A stretch of 64,000 nucleotides of DNA from AC-32 sp963719275 (GTDB lineage: Bacteria; Actinomycetota; Thermoleophilia; Gaiellales; Gaiellaceae): assembly GCA_963719275.1 (NCBI GenBank), contig CAVRBT010000004.1, positions 248,001 to 312,000 of the forward strand, written 5' to 3'. Shown one piece after another: positions 56,137-63,711 of this stretch. The notes under the pieces are model-generated. The model was given only the letters and a program-made list of their open reading frames with translations, was not told the DNA's origin and made no database searches. Each line of letters opens with the position of its first letter. Position 1 is the stretch's first letter. Both the position numbers and the translations under genes were made by a program.

Positions 56137-57777
56137 GTGGCCGGCCGTGTCTGGCTGTCGTCCATGGGCGTCGCAGCGGGGATCGCCGCGCTAGGCGGCG
56201 CCGGGACCGCGGGAACTGCGAGAGACGCACCCGACGGGATGCACACGGCAGCCGCCGCGCGCGGCGGCACCCTGAGGATCGGCCTGCCGTATGACTACCG
56301 GCTCGACCCCGCGGTCATCGCCGGCCCAGACGTCGGGCAGATCGAAAACGCCACGTGCGCGAACTTGTACAACTATCGCGACCTGCCGGCGCCGGCGGGC
56401 TTGTTCGCCGTCCCCGAGGTGGCGAAGGCGCCGCCGAAGGTCTCGAAGGACGGGAAGACGGAGACGATCGTGCTCAAGCGCACGTACCGGTTCCACACCG
56501 GGCAGCGCATCACAGCCGCGAGCTTCGTCGCCGCCTTCAACCGCGACGCGAAAATGGGGTCTGACGCGGCGAACTACCTGCACGAGTTCGTTGGCGCAGA
56601 CGCGGTCATCGCCGGACAAGCCCACTCGATCAGCGGAGTGAAGGCGCTCGGTCCCTACAAGCTCCGAATCCGGACGACGCGGCCGCTCCCCGATCTCGTT
56701 TTCCGCCTTACGCTCTTCTGCCCGATCGCCCCGAGCACGCCACCGCGCGAGATCGACCTCCCGCTCGGCTCTGGGCCGTACTACGTCGCCTCCCACGTGC
56801 CGAACCGCCAGATCATCTTCCAGCGGAACCCCTTCTACCGCGGTGGAAGACGGGCGCACGTCAACAAGATCGTGTGGAGGATCGGCCTCGCTGGAGAGGC
56901 CTGTAAGGCCGCTGTCGATCGGAACGAGGTCGATTACTGCGGGAGAAACGGGGTTCCGGCCGCAGACTACGCCGATCTCGCGCGGACGTACGGAATCAGG
57001 AAAGGCGGCCCCGGCCGGTTCTTCTCCAACCCTGAGGTGCGCACGGACTACTACGCCTTTAACCACGACCGGCCCGCCTTCAGGGGGCCCGGGCAGATTC
57101 CGCTCAAGAAGGCAATCAATTTGGTGCTCGACCGGCACGCCCTCGTCCGCGCCGGGGGCTTTCCCGTGGGCAAACCAACGGATCAGATCCTGCCCCGGGC
57201 GATCGGTCGCGCCGCGACGATCTACCCTACAGGGGGCAGCGTGAGGAGGGCGCAGGCGCTGGTCAAGAAGGCGCGGCTGAGACCCGCCAAGCTCGTGCTC
57301 TACGCCTTCAACCTGCCCGTGCCCATGGCCGATGCGCGGATCTTCAGATCCAACCTGAAGCGGATCGGAATCGACGTCGATGTGAGGTACTTCTCGCCCA
57401 CCGAGCTCTACGACAGGATCACGACCCGTGGAGAACCGTACGACGTTGCCAGCGCCGGCTGGATCGCCGACTTCCCCGACGGCATCAGTTTCTTCAGAAC
57501 GCTCGACGGCCGGAACATTCGCGACGAGGGCAACTCGAACTTCGCCTATTTCAATCGAGCACGGTACAACCGCCGCATAGCCGCCATCGATGGCCTCCGC
57601 GGACTCCCGCGTCGCAAGGCCTGGGCTGATCTCGATGTCGAGCTGATGCGCAACGATCCGCCGTGGGCGCCGATCACGAACTTCGTTCGCCGCGACTTCG
57701 TATCGAAGAGCTTCGGCTGTTACGTCTTCCAGCCGGCGCTCAGCCGCGTCGACCTCGTCGCGGCCTGCAAGAAGTAG
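56137..57777 (+). CDS. ABC transporter solute-binding protein, family 5 (peptide/opine type)
   Basis: 546 residues. A hydrophobic N-terminus (WLSSMGVAAGIAALGGAGTA) acts as signal or anchor. SBP_bac_5 features: GTLRIGLPYDYRLDPAVIAGP, YRFHTGQRITAASFVAAFNR, LGSGPYYVASHVPNRQIIFQ, IPLKKAINLVLDRHALVRAG and a disulfide-like final YVFQPALSRVDLVAACKK. There is no permease or ATPase beside it. In related bacteria such a module may be fused to SARP-propeller proteins; here it is separate but adjacent. GTG 56137 preferred because of the -10; GTG 56107 is the alternative. Confidence 0.8.
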   Translation: MAGRVWLSSMGVAAGIAALGGAGTAGTARDAPDGMHTAAAARGGTLRIGLPYDYRLDPAVIAGPDVGQIENATCANLYNYRDLPAPAGLFAVPEVAKAPPKVSKDGKTETIVLKRTYRFHTGQRITAASFVAAFNRDAKMGSDAANYLHEFVGADAVIAGQAHSISGVKALGPYKLRIRTTRPLPDLVFRLTLFCPIAPSTPPREIDLPLGSGPYYVASHVPNRQIIFQRNPFYRGGRRAHVNKIVWRIGLAGEACKAAVDRNEVDYCGRNGVPAADYADLARTYGIRKGGPGRFFSNPEVRTDYYAFNHDRPAFRGPGQIPLKKAINLVLDRHALVRAGGFPVGKPTDQILPRAIGRAATIYPTGGSVRRAQALVKKARLRPAKLVLYAFNLPVPMADARIFRSNLKRIGIDVDVRYFSPTELYDRITTRGEPYDVASAGWIADFPDGISFFRTLDGRNIRDEGNSNFAYFNRARYNRRIAAIDGLRGLPRRKAWADLDVELMRNDPPWAPITNFVRRDFVSKSFGCYVFQPALSRVDLVAACKK

Positions 57778-57838
57778 CGGAGCCCAAAGAGCACTAGTCG
57801 CAAGAAGGCCCGGAGCCGACTCCCGCATCGGCCGAAGG

Positions 57839-57844
57839 CACAAT
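57839..57844 (+). promoter_or_regulatory. Probable -10 of the CCA-type nucleotidyltransferase gene
   Basis: CACAAT ends seven bases before ATG 57852. The upstream ATG 57843 lies inside this hexamer, which favours the later start. Confidence 0.35.
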
Positions 57845-57851
57845 GGGCCGC

Positions 57852-60404
57852 ATGAGGGCCGAGACGGTCATCGCGACCCACGGCAACACCGACTTCGACG
57901 CGTTCGCGGCGATGCTCGCTGCGCGGCGGCTCTACCCGGACGCCGTCGTCTGCCTCTCCGGCTCGCTCAACCGCAACGTGCGCGAGTTCTACCGCCTGCA
58001 CGCGGACGAGCTCGGCCTCGTCGAGGCGGCCCGGCTGGAGACGGACGCGATCCGCCGGCTGATCGTCGTCGAGACGACCCATGCAAGCCGGCTCGGCGAG
58101 CTGGAAGGCATAGCGCTGGACCCGAACGTCGAGGCGATCGTCTTCGACCACCACGGCGACGAGCCGCCGGAGTGGGCGGGGGAGGAACACACGATCCTCT
58201 CCGCGGACGGCGCTTTGACGACGACGCTCGTCGGCGTGCTCGCCGAGCGCGAGGTCGCGGTCACGCCGCTGGAGGCGACGGCATTCGCGCTCGGCATCCA
58301 CGAGGACACGGGCTCCCTCACGTACCCGAGCGCGACGCAGCGCGACGCCGAGGCGCTCGCCTGGTGCCTGCGCCACGGGGCGCGGCAGGAACTGCTCGCG
58401 CAATTCCTCCACTCGCCGCTGACCGAGGACGAGCGCGAGCTGCTCGGCGCGCTGCTCGACGCGCTCGAGCCGCACGAGGTCGCCGGGGTCGAGGTGCTCG
58501 TGGGCGCCGTCGAGTGGCCGCGGTACGTCGACGGCGTCTCGAACCTCGCGCACAAGGTGGTCGACCTGACCGACACGAAGGCGCTCGCGCTGCTGGTCGA
58601 GATGGACGAGCGCGTCTTCTGCGTCACGCGCAGCCGCACACCCGAGCTCGACGCCTCGCGGCTTGCGCGCGTGCTCGGCGGCGGCGGGCACCCCGAGGCG
58701 GCTTCCGCCATCTTCAGGGGCCGGCTCGAGGCCGCGAAGGAGCGGCTGCTCGCGGGCCTTGAGAGCGCCGTGCGGGAGCTTCCGACCGCGGCGGAGGTCA
58801 TGTCGAGCCCGCCGAGGACGGTCTCGCCCGACGACACGGTTGCTAGCGCCCTGGTGACTTGCCAGCGCTACGGCCAGAGCGGGATCCTCGTCGCCACGGA
58901 CGGTCGTCTCGACGGCGTCGTCGGCCGCGAGGACCTCGACCGCGCGGTGTCGCACGGCCTCTCGCACGCGCCGGTGAAGGGGATCATGAGCGGCCGCGCC
59001 GCGACCTGCGACGAGGAGACCCCTCTCGGCGAGCTCCAGCGTCTCCTCGCAGCCGGCGGCGACCGCGTCGCCGTTCTGCGCGACGAGCGCGTGGTCGGCG
59101 TCGTGACGCGCAGCGACGTCCTCCGTGCGCTGGGCCAGCAGGCTGAGGGGGAGCGCGCCCCCGGCCCGCTGCTCACGGACGAGCTGGGGCGGCTCGCGCG
59201 GCTGCAACCGGTCTTCGACGCGGTCGCCGCAGTGTCGGAGCCGTTCGAGGGCGTCTACCTCGTCGGCGGCACCGTGCGCGACATCCTGCTCGGCGAACAG
59301 AGCTTCGACGTGGATATCGCAGTCGAGGGGGACGCCATCGCGCTCGCGCAAGCGCTCGCGGACGTGCTCGGCGGACGCGTCCGCCCCCACGAGAAGTTCG
59401 GCACCGCGGTCGTGCTCTACGGCGAGGAGGGCCGCGTCGACGTGGTCACGGCTCGCACCGAGTTCTACGACGCCCCGGCGGCGCTGCCGACGGTCGAGCA
59501 CGCCTCGGTCCGCGAGGACCTCTTCCGCCGCGACTTCACGATCAACGCGATGGCGGTCTCGCTGAAGGGGGAAGACCTCGGCCGGCTCGTCGACCCCTTC
59601 GGCGGCCGGCGCGACCTCGAAGCGCGGCGGATCCGCGTCTTGCACAACCTCTCGTTCATCGACGATCCGACCCGCATTTTCCGCGGGATCCGCTACGAGA
59701 ACCGCTACGGCTTCCGGATGGACGAGCACACGCTGCGCCTCGCGCGCGGGACGATCGAGATGGGGCTCGTCGGCGATCTCTCCTCGGCGCGGCTGCGCGA
59801 TGAGCTTGTCGCGTTGCTGGAGGAGGGCGAGGTGGAGCACTCGATTCTGCGGCTCGCCGAGCTCGGTGCGGACAAGGCGATCCACCCGCACCTGGTGGCC
59901 GACGAGGAGGCGGTCGAGCTGTTCGCGCGGCTGCGGGAACTGCGCGACCGCTACGGCCTCGCGGTGCCGTCGTGGCGGCTCGGGCTGGCGGCGCTCGCAC
60001 GGAAGCTGCCCGCCGACGAGGCCTACGACTGGCTCCAGCGGCTGAAGGTGCGCCGCCGCGAGGCCGACGCGGTCGCGGCCGCGGTGACGGTCGGGCCGCG
60101 GCTCGTCGAGCGGCTGCGCGAGGCGACGGATCCCGCGGAGGTCGTCGCGCTCGCCGATCCGTACGCCCCCGACGCGCCGCTGTTCGCGCTCGCGCTCGAG
60201 GACCTGCCGCAGCTGCACCAGTACTTCGAGCGCCTGCGGGACGTCCGCCTGGAGGTGAGCGGCACCGACCTCGCCGAGCTCGGCCTGGAAGAGTCGCCGC
60301 GCGTGGGGGAGGTCCTCGCCGAGCTGCGGCGCCGCAAGCTGAACGGCGAGCTCGACGGCCGCGACTCCGAGCTGGCGGCAGCGCGGGAGCTGATCGCCCA
60401 GTGA
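57852..60404 (+). CDS. DHH phosphoesterase-CBS-CBS-tRNA nucleotidyltransferase/poly(A) polymerase
   Basis: 850 residues. About 1-300: DHH/DHHA1 phosphoesterase (HGNTDFDAFAAMLAARRLYP, VFDHHGDEPPEWAG, GGGGHPEAASAIF). About 315-430: two CBS domains (MSSPPRTVSPDDTVASAL, IMSGRAATCDEETPL). About 465-850: class II nucleotidyltransferase of the CCA/PAP group (YLVGGTVRDILLGEQSFDVD, RRDFTINAMAVSLKGEDLG, IFRGIRYENRYGFRMD). Likely adds A or CCA to RNA, with the DHH part acting on nano-RNA or cyclic nucleotides and CBS domains sensing adenine nucleotides. Coupled to pgeF by GTGA. Confidence 0.92.
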   Translation: MRAETVIATHGNTDFDAFAAMLAARRLYPDAVVCLSGSLNRNVREFYRLHADELGLVEAARLETDAIRRLIVVETTHASRLGELEGIALDPNVEAIVFDHHGDEPPEWAGEEHTILSADGALTTTLVGVLAEREVAVTPLEATAFALGIHEDTGSLTYPSATQRDAEALAWCLRHGARQELLAQFLHSPLTEDERELLGALLDALEPHEVAGVEVLVGAVEWPRYVDGVSNLAHKVVDLTDTKALALLVEMDERVFCVTRSRTPELDASRLARVLGGGGHPEAASAIFRGRLEAAKERLLAGLESAVRELPTAAEVMSSPPRTVSPDDTVASALVTCQRYGQSGILVATDGRLDGVVGREDLDRAVSHGLSHAPVKGIMSGRAATCDEETPLGELQRLLAAGGDRVAVLRDERVVGVVTRSDVLRALGQQAEGERAPGPLLTDELGRLARLQPVFDAVAAVSEPFEGVYLVGGTVRDILLGEQSFDVDIAVEGDAIALAQALADVLGGRVRPHEKFGTAVVLYGEEGRVDVVTARTEFYDAPAALPTVEHASVREDLFRRDFTINAMAVSLKGEDLGRLVDPFGGRRDLEARRIRVLHNLSFIDDPTRIFRGIRYENRYGFRMDEHTLRLARGTIEMGLVGDLSSARLRDELVALLEEGEVEHSILRLAELGADKAIHPHLVADEEAVELFARLRELRDRYGLAVPSWRLGLAALARKLPADEAYDWLQRLKVRRREADAVAAAVTVGPRLVERLREATDPAEVVALADPYAPDAPLFALALEDLPQLHQYFERLRDVRLEVSGTDLAELGLEESPRVGEVLAELRRRKLNGELDGRDSELAAARELIAQ

Positions 60405-61105
60405 TCCGCTGGGAGAACGCGCCGGGGCCGTACGAGGTCGTCTTCTCGACCCGCGAGGGGGGTGTCAGCGAGGGGCCGTTCGCCTCGCTCAACCTCGGCC
60501 GCGCGACCGCCGACGAGCCGGAGCGGGTCGACGAGAACCGGCGGCGGCTCTGCGCGGAGCTGGACGCCGACCCCGACGCGCTCACGATGAACTACCAGCA
60601 CCACTCCGCCGACGTCCTGAAGGCGCGGCCGGGCGCTCGCGGCGACCGCGCCGACGGCCTCTGGACGGACGAGCGCGCCCTGCCGCTGCTGGCGCTGGCG
60701 GCCGACTGCCTGCCGATAGCGCTCGCACGGGCGAACGGCCGCGGGCCTGCGCTGGCGGTGCTGCACGCGGGCTGGCGCGGCCTCCTGGGCGGTATCGCTT
60801 CGTCGGGGGTCGCCGCGGTGGGCGGCGGACTCGTGTCGGCGATGATCGGCCCCGGGATCGGCCCGTGCTGCTACGACGTGGGGGAGGAGGTCGCGGCGCG
60901 GTTCCGCCGCGCGTTCGGGCTCGGCCTGGTGCAAGGCGGGAAGCTCGACCTCTGGTCGGCCGCGGAGCGGGCGCTGCGCGCCGCCGGCTGCGTGAGGGTC
61001 GACCGCGTGGACGTCTGCACCGCGTGCAACCCCGACCGCTTCTTCTCGCACCGACGGGACGAGGGCCTCACCGGCAGGCAGGGCGTGCTCGCGTACATTG
61101 GCTGA
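60401..61105 (+). CDS. pgeF: Peptidoglycan editing factor PgeF (polyphenol oxidase/laccase-domain, YfiH)
   Basis: 234 residues: VVFSTREGGVSEGPFASLNLG, QHHSADVLKARPGARGDRADG, LLALAADCLPIALA, AVLHAGWRGLLGGI, GPGIGPCCYDVGEEVAA, CTACNPDRFFSHRRD. The His/Cys/His zinc site of the family is complete. PgeF removes wrongly incorporated amino acids from peptidoglycan precursors in E. coli. Start GTG coupled to the upstream stop. It begins the conserved pgeF-yggS-sepF-yggT-divIVA group. Confidence 0.92.
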   Translation: MIRWENAPGPYEVVFSTREGGVSEGPFASLNLGRATADEPERVDENRRRLCAELDADPDALTMNYQHHSADVLKARPGARGDRADGLWTDERALPLLALAADCLPIALARANGRGPALAVLHAGWRGLLGGIASSGVAAVGGGLVSAMIGPGIGPCCYDVGEEVAARFRRAFGLGLVQGGKLDLWSAAERALRAAGCVRVDRVDVCTACNPDRFFSHRRDEGLTGRQGVLAYIG

Positions 61106-61141
61106 CCAGGCGAGTGCGACAGGCGAGCACGGTGGTAGTTC

Positions 61142-61771
61142 ATGAGCGGGGGCCATCCAAACCAGACGCGTAGCGTTTTATTGCCTGAGACGGTCCGGGC
61201 GAACTACGAGCGCATCCGCGGCGAGCTCGGCCCGGACGTGACGATCGTCGCGGCGACGAAGTACGTCGACGTCGATGACCTGGCGGCGCTGGCCGACGCC
61301 GGGATCGAGGTCGTCGGCGAGAACCGCGCGCAAGACCTCGAGACCAAGCACGCCCGGCATGGCGACGCCTTCCGCTGGCACTTCATCGGTCACCTGCAGA
61401 GCCGCAAGGCAAGAACCGTGAACGAGCTCTGCGAGCTGTGTCACTCGCTTGCGAGCGAGTCCGCGGCGAGGCGGCTCGAGATCCCCGCACTGGTCGAGGT
61501 CAACCTCTCCGGCGAGGAGTCGAAGTCCGGGATCCCCGAGGCCGAGCTGGAGGAGTTTCTCGCGCTCTACGCGAACGTGATCGGGCTGATGACGATGCCG
61601 CCGTTCACCGACGACCCCGAGGCCTCCCGGCCGTATTTCCGCCGCCTCCGCGAGCTCGCGGAGCGACACGGCTTGACCGAGCTCTCGATGGGGACGAGCC
61701 AGGACTACCGTGTGGCAGCCGACGAGGGCGCCACGATGGTGCGGCTGGGGTCCGTTCTCTTCACCCAGTAA
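61142..61771 (+). CDS. YggS/PLPBP family pyridoxal-phosphate-binding protein
   Basis: 209 residues of the PLP homeostasis family: TIVAATKYVDVDDLAALADAG (PLP Lys in AATKY), VVGENRAQDLETKHARHGD, FRWHFIGHLQSRKARTVNEL, VNLSGEESKSGIPEAELEE and ELSMGTSQDYRVAADEGATM. The central strand region after HSLASES is shortened. ATG 61142 opens with a non-conserved extension; an in-frame TTG at 61181 would give a more typical N-terminus. Non-catalytic PLP carrier next to sepF, as usual. Confidence 0.9.
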   Translation: MSGGHPNQTRSVLLPETVRANYERIRGELGPDVTIVAATKYVDVDDLAALADAGIEVVGENRAQDLETKHARHGDAFRWHFIGHLQSRKARTVNELCELCHSLASESAARRLEIPALVEVNLSGEESKSGIPEAELEEFLALYANVIGLMTMPPFTDDPEASRPYFRRLRELAERHGLTELSMGTSQDYRVAADEGATMVRLGSVLFTQ

Positions 61772-61783
61772 CATCCAGAAACC

Positions 61784-62344
61784 ATGGGATTTGCAGACGT
61801 TTGGAACCGAACGCTCGTCTACTTCGGCATCGCCGAAGAGGAGGACGACTGGGACGAGGACGGCTACCTCACCGAGGAGGAGCTGGGGCGCACCTACAGC
61901 GAGCGGCCGAACGTGCGCCGGCTGACCCCGCGGGGCCGGCAGCAGGACTTCGACGACTGGACCGACCCGGACCCGGAGGAGGCGGCGCAGGCAACCGCGG
62001 TGCGCCCGCGCGGCAACAACCGCCGCGCGCCCCACGACGCGGCGGCGCCGGTGCGCGCCGTGCCGTCGGTGCAGGTGCACCTCGTCGTGCCGCGCAGCTT
62101 CAACGATGCGCAGCAGATCGCCGACAAGTTCAAGGACTCGATCCCGGTGATCCTCAACCTCCAGGGCGCCGACCAGGAGCTCTCGAAGCGGCTGATCGAC
62201 TTCACGAGCGGGCTCACCTACGCACTCGACGGCGGGATGCAGCGCGTGGCCGACAAGGTCTTCCTGCTCACCCCGCGCAACGTGCAGGTCTCGGCAGAAG
62301 AGCGCGCCCGCCTGCTCGAGCGCGGCTTCTTCAACCAGGCCTAA
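61784..62344 (+). CDS. sepF: Cell division protein SepF
   Basis: 186 residues: N-terminal membrane-binding amphipathic helix (GFADVWNRTLVYFGIAEEED), an acidic linker, and the SepF core (VQVHLVVPRSFNDAQQIADK, FKDSIPVILNLQGADQELSK, RLIDFTSGLTYALDGGMQRV, VFLLTPRNVQVSAEER). SepF anchors FtsZ filaments to the membrane and is essential in many Actinobacteria. Starts 12 bases after yggS. Its stop runs straight into paired two-hairpin repeats. Confidence 0.96.
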   Translation: MGFADVWNRTLVYFGIAEEEDDWDEDGYLTEEELGRTYSERPNVRRLTPRGRQQDFDDWTDPDPEEAAQATAVRPRGNNRRAPHDAAAPVRAVPSVQVHLVVPRSFNDAQQIADKFKDSIPVILNLQGADQELSKRLIDFTSGLTYALDGGMQRVADKVFLLTPRNVQVSAEERARLLERGFFNQA

Positions 62345-62457
62345 GGCGCCGCTTGTCGGCGCCGACCAGAAAAGGACGCGCGGGCTTGGCCCGTGCGTCC
62401 GGCTAAGGCGCCGCGTGCGGCGCCGCTTCAGGACGTGCGGGCTCTGCCCGTGCAGCC
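62345..62457 (+). repeat. Two tandem two-hairpin repeats between sepF and yggT
   Basis: Copy 1: hairpin A 62345-62363 (GGCGCCG/CGGCGCC) and hairpin B 62374-62400 (core CGGGC-TTG-GCCCG). Copy 2: A 62407-62424, B 62431-62457 (core CGGGC-TCT-GCCCG). Both belong to the dispersed family in diverged form. Confidence 0.8.
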
Positions 62458-62502
62458 GCTCTGGATCCAGGAATTGGGCGTGACGAGCCGAAGTCACGTC
62501 TG

Positions 62503-62805
62503 ATGGCCACGCTTGCGCTGCTCGCAGATGCGTCGACGAAGGTGAACACCTTCATCGACGTCTTCCTGTGGGTGTACATCCTGCTGATCTTCGTGTACGT
62601 CCTTACGTCGTGGGTGCAGCTGCCGTACTCGATCTGGCTGCGGCGGATCACGGACTTCCTCCGCGACGTGTGCGAGCCGTACCTGCGGATCTTCCGCCGG
62701 GTCCTGCCGCCGCTCGGTGCGCTCGACCTCTCGCCCGTGGTGGCCATGCTCGCGCTGATCGCGCTGATGCGCGTGATCGACGCGCTCTTCGCCCACTACA
62801 CCTGA
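62503..62805 (+). CDS. YggT family membrane protein
   Basis: 100 residues with two membrane spans separated by a conserved polar loop: TFIDVFLWVYILLIFVYVLT, WLRRITDFLRDVCEPYLRIF and RVLPPLGALDLSPVVAMLAL. YggT is regularly found between sepF and divIVA and is linked to envelope or division in several bacteria; mechanism unknown. ATG 62503. divIVA follows 10 bases on. Confidence 0.9.
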   Translation: MATLALLADASTKVNTFIDVFLWVYILLIFVYVLTSWVQLPYSIWLRRITDFLRDVCEPYLRIFRRVLPPLGALDLSPVVAMLALIALMRVIDALFAHYT

Positions 62806-62815
62806 GGAGGACGTC

Positions 62816-63256
62816 ATGACCATCACCCCGGTGGAGCTCCACCACGTAGATCTCCCACGCAGCTGGGGCGGCTACCGCCGCAAGCCGGTCGACCAGCTGC
62901 TCGAGGACGTCGCGCGCTCGTTCGAGGAGGTCTGGCGAGAGCGCGCCGAGTTCGCCGACCGCATCGAGCAGCTCCAGGGCGACCTGGCCCGCCACCGCGA
63001 CCTCGAGACGCTGCTGCGCACGACGCTCGTCTCCGCCGAGAAGTCCGCCCACGAGCTGAAGGACCAGGCGCGGCGCGAGGCCCGGATCGTGCTCGAGGAG
63101 GCGCACGCCGAGGCTCGCGCCGTCACGCGCGCGGCCGTCGCGGAGCGGGAGCGCCTGCTCGCGGAGGCCCGCAAGATCCGGGCGCTGCTGGAGGCCGCGC
63201 TCGACGCGGTGGAGGACGCTGAAACCGACGCCGAGGCGGACCCGCGGGCCGCCTGA
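62816..63256 (+). CDS. divIVA: DivIVA domain protein
   Basis: 146 residues. Begins with the DivIVA lipid-binding start in altered form (TITPVELHHVDLPRSWGGYR-RKPVDQLLEDVARSFEEV), followed by a long coiled coil (HRDLETLLRTTLVSAEKSAH, LKDQARREARIVLEEAHAEA). DivIVA marks curved membrane at poles and septa and organises growth. AGGAGG ribosome site nine bases before the ATG. It is shorter than the 250-plus residues of Wag31. Confidence 0.9.
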   Translation: MTITPVELHHVDLPRSWGGYRRKPVDQLLEDVARSFEEVWRERAEFADRIEQLQGDLARHRDLETLLRTTLVSAEKSAHELKDQARREARIVLEEAHAEARAVTRAAVAERERLLAEARKIRALLEAALDAVEDAETDAEADPRAA

Positions 63257-63321
63257 AAAGGAGGCTTAGACGAAACAGTGGCGAGGCACCGTTCCGCCGA
63301 AGCCTCCCGATCCGCCGAACC

Positions 63322-63327
63322 TATACT
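63322..63327 (+). promoter_or_regulatory. -10 element of yggU (leaderless)
   Basis: TATACT ends six bases before the ATG at 63334, with no Shine-Dalgarno. Confidence 0.6.
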
Positions 63328-63333
63328 GGCCCC

Positions 63334-63711
63334 ATGGCGAAGCCCTCGACGCGTGTGCGGCTCCGCGTCTCTCCGGGGGCGCGGCGGACCGAGCTCGCCG
63401 GGCGCTACGGCGACGGCTGGAAGGTCCGCGTGAGCGCGCCGCCGGAGCGTGGCCGGGCCAACGAGGCGGTGCTCGATTTGCTCGCTGACAAGCTCGACCT
63501 TCCCCGCCGCTCGCTCTCGATCGTTTCCGGTCACACCGCGCAGGAGAAGGTCGTGCTGATCGAAGGCATCGGCCAGGCGGAGAGCGAGCGACGGCTGGAG
63601 AAAGCGTCGAGCCGGCGCTTGCGACGGCGTCCTCAGGACCTGCGGGCTCTGCCCGGACGTCCGTCTGCACTCGCCAGCCGGGACCTGCTGGGTAGCGGGG
63701 ATGCGTCGTGA
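63334..63711 (+). CDS. DUF167 (YggU) family protein with repeat-encoded C-terminal extension
   Basis: 125 residues. The DUF167 core is residues 1-85: RVRLRVSPGARRTELAGRYG, WKVRVSAPPERGRANEAVLD, DLPRRSLSIVSGHTAQEKVV. The remaining 40 residues are Arg/Ser-rich (RRLRRRPQDLRALPGRPSAL) and are encoded over a two-hairpin repeat (63611-63662), so they look like an added tail. GTGA overlap joins it to the DksA-like gene. Family function is unknown. Confidence 0.85.
   Translation: MAKPSTRVRLRVSPGARRTELAGRYGDGWKVRVSAPPERGRANEAVLDLLADKLDLPRRSLSIVSGHTAQEKVVLIEGIGQAESERRLEKASSRRLRRRPQDLRALPGRPSALASRDLLGSGDAS
63611..63662 (+). repeat. Two-hairpin dispersed repeat within the yggU 3' end
   Basis: Hairpin A (GCCGGCGC-TT-GCGACGGC, 63611-63628) and hairpin B (63636-63662, core CGGGC-TCT-GCCCG, as in the sepF-yggT copy). 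It lies in coding sequence. Confidence 0.7.

Noticed and set aside
57720..60218. 832-codon open frame on the minus strand
   Set aside because: Antisense shadow of the DHH-CBS-CCA gene and the end of the solute-binding protein gene; composition is typical of shadow frames.
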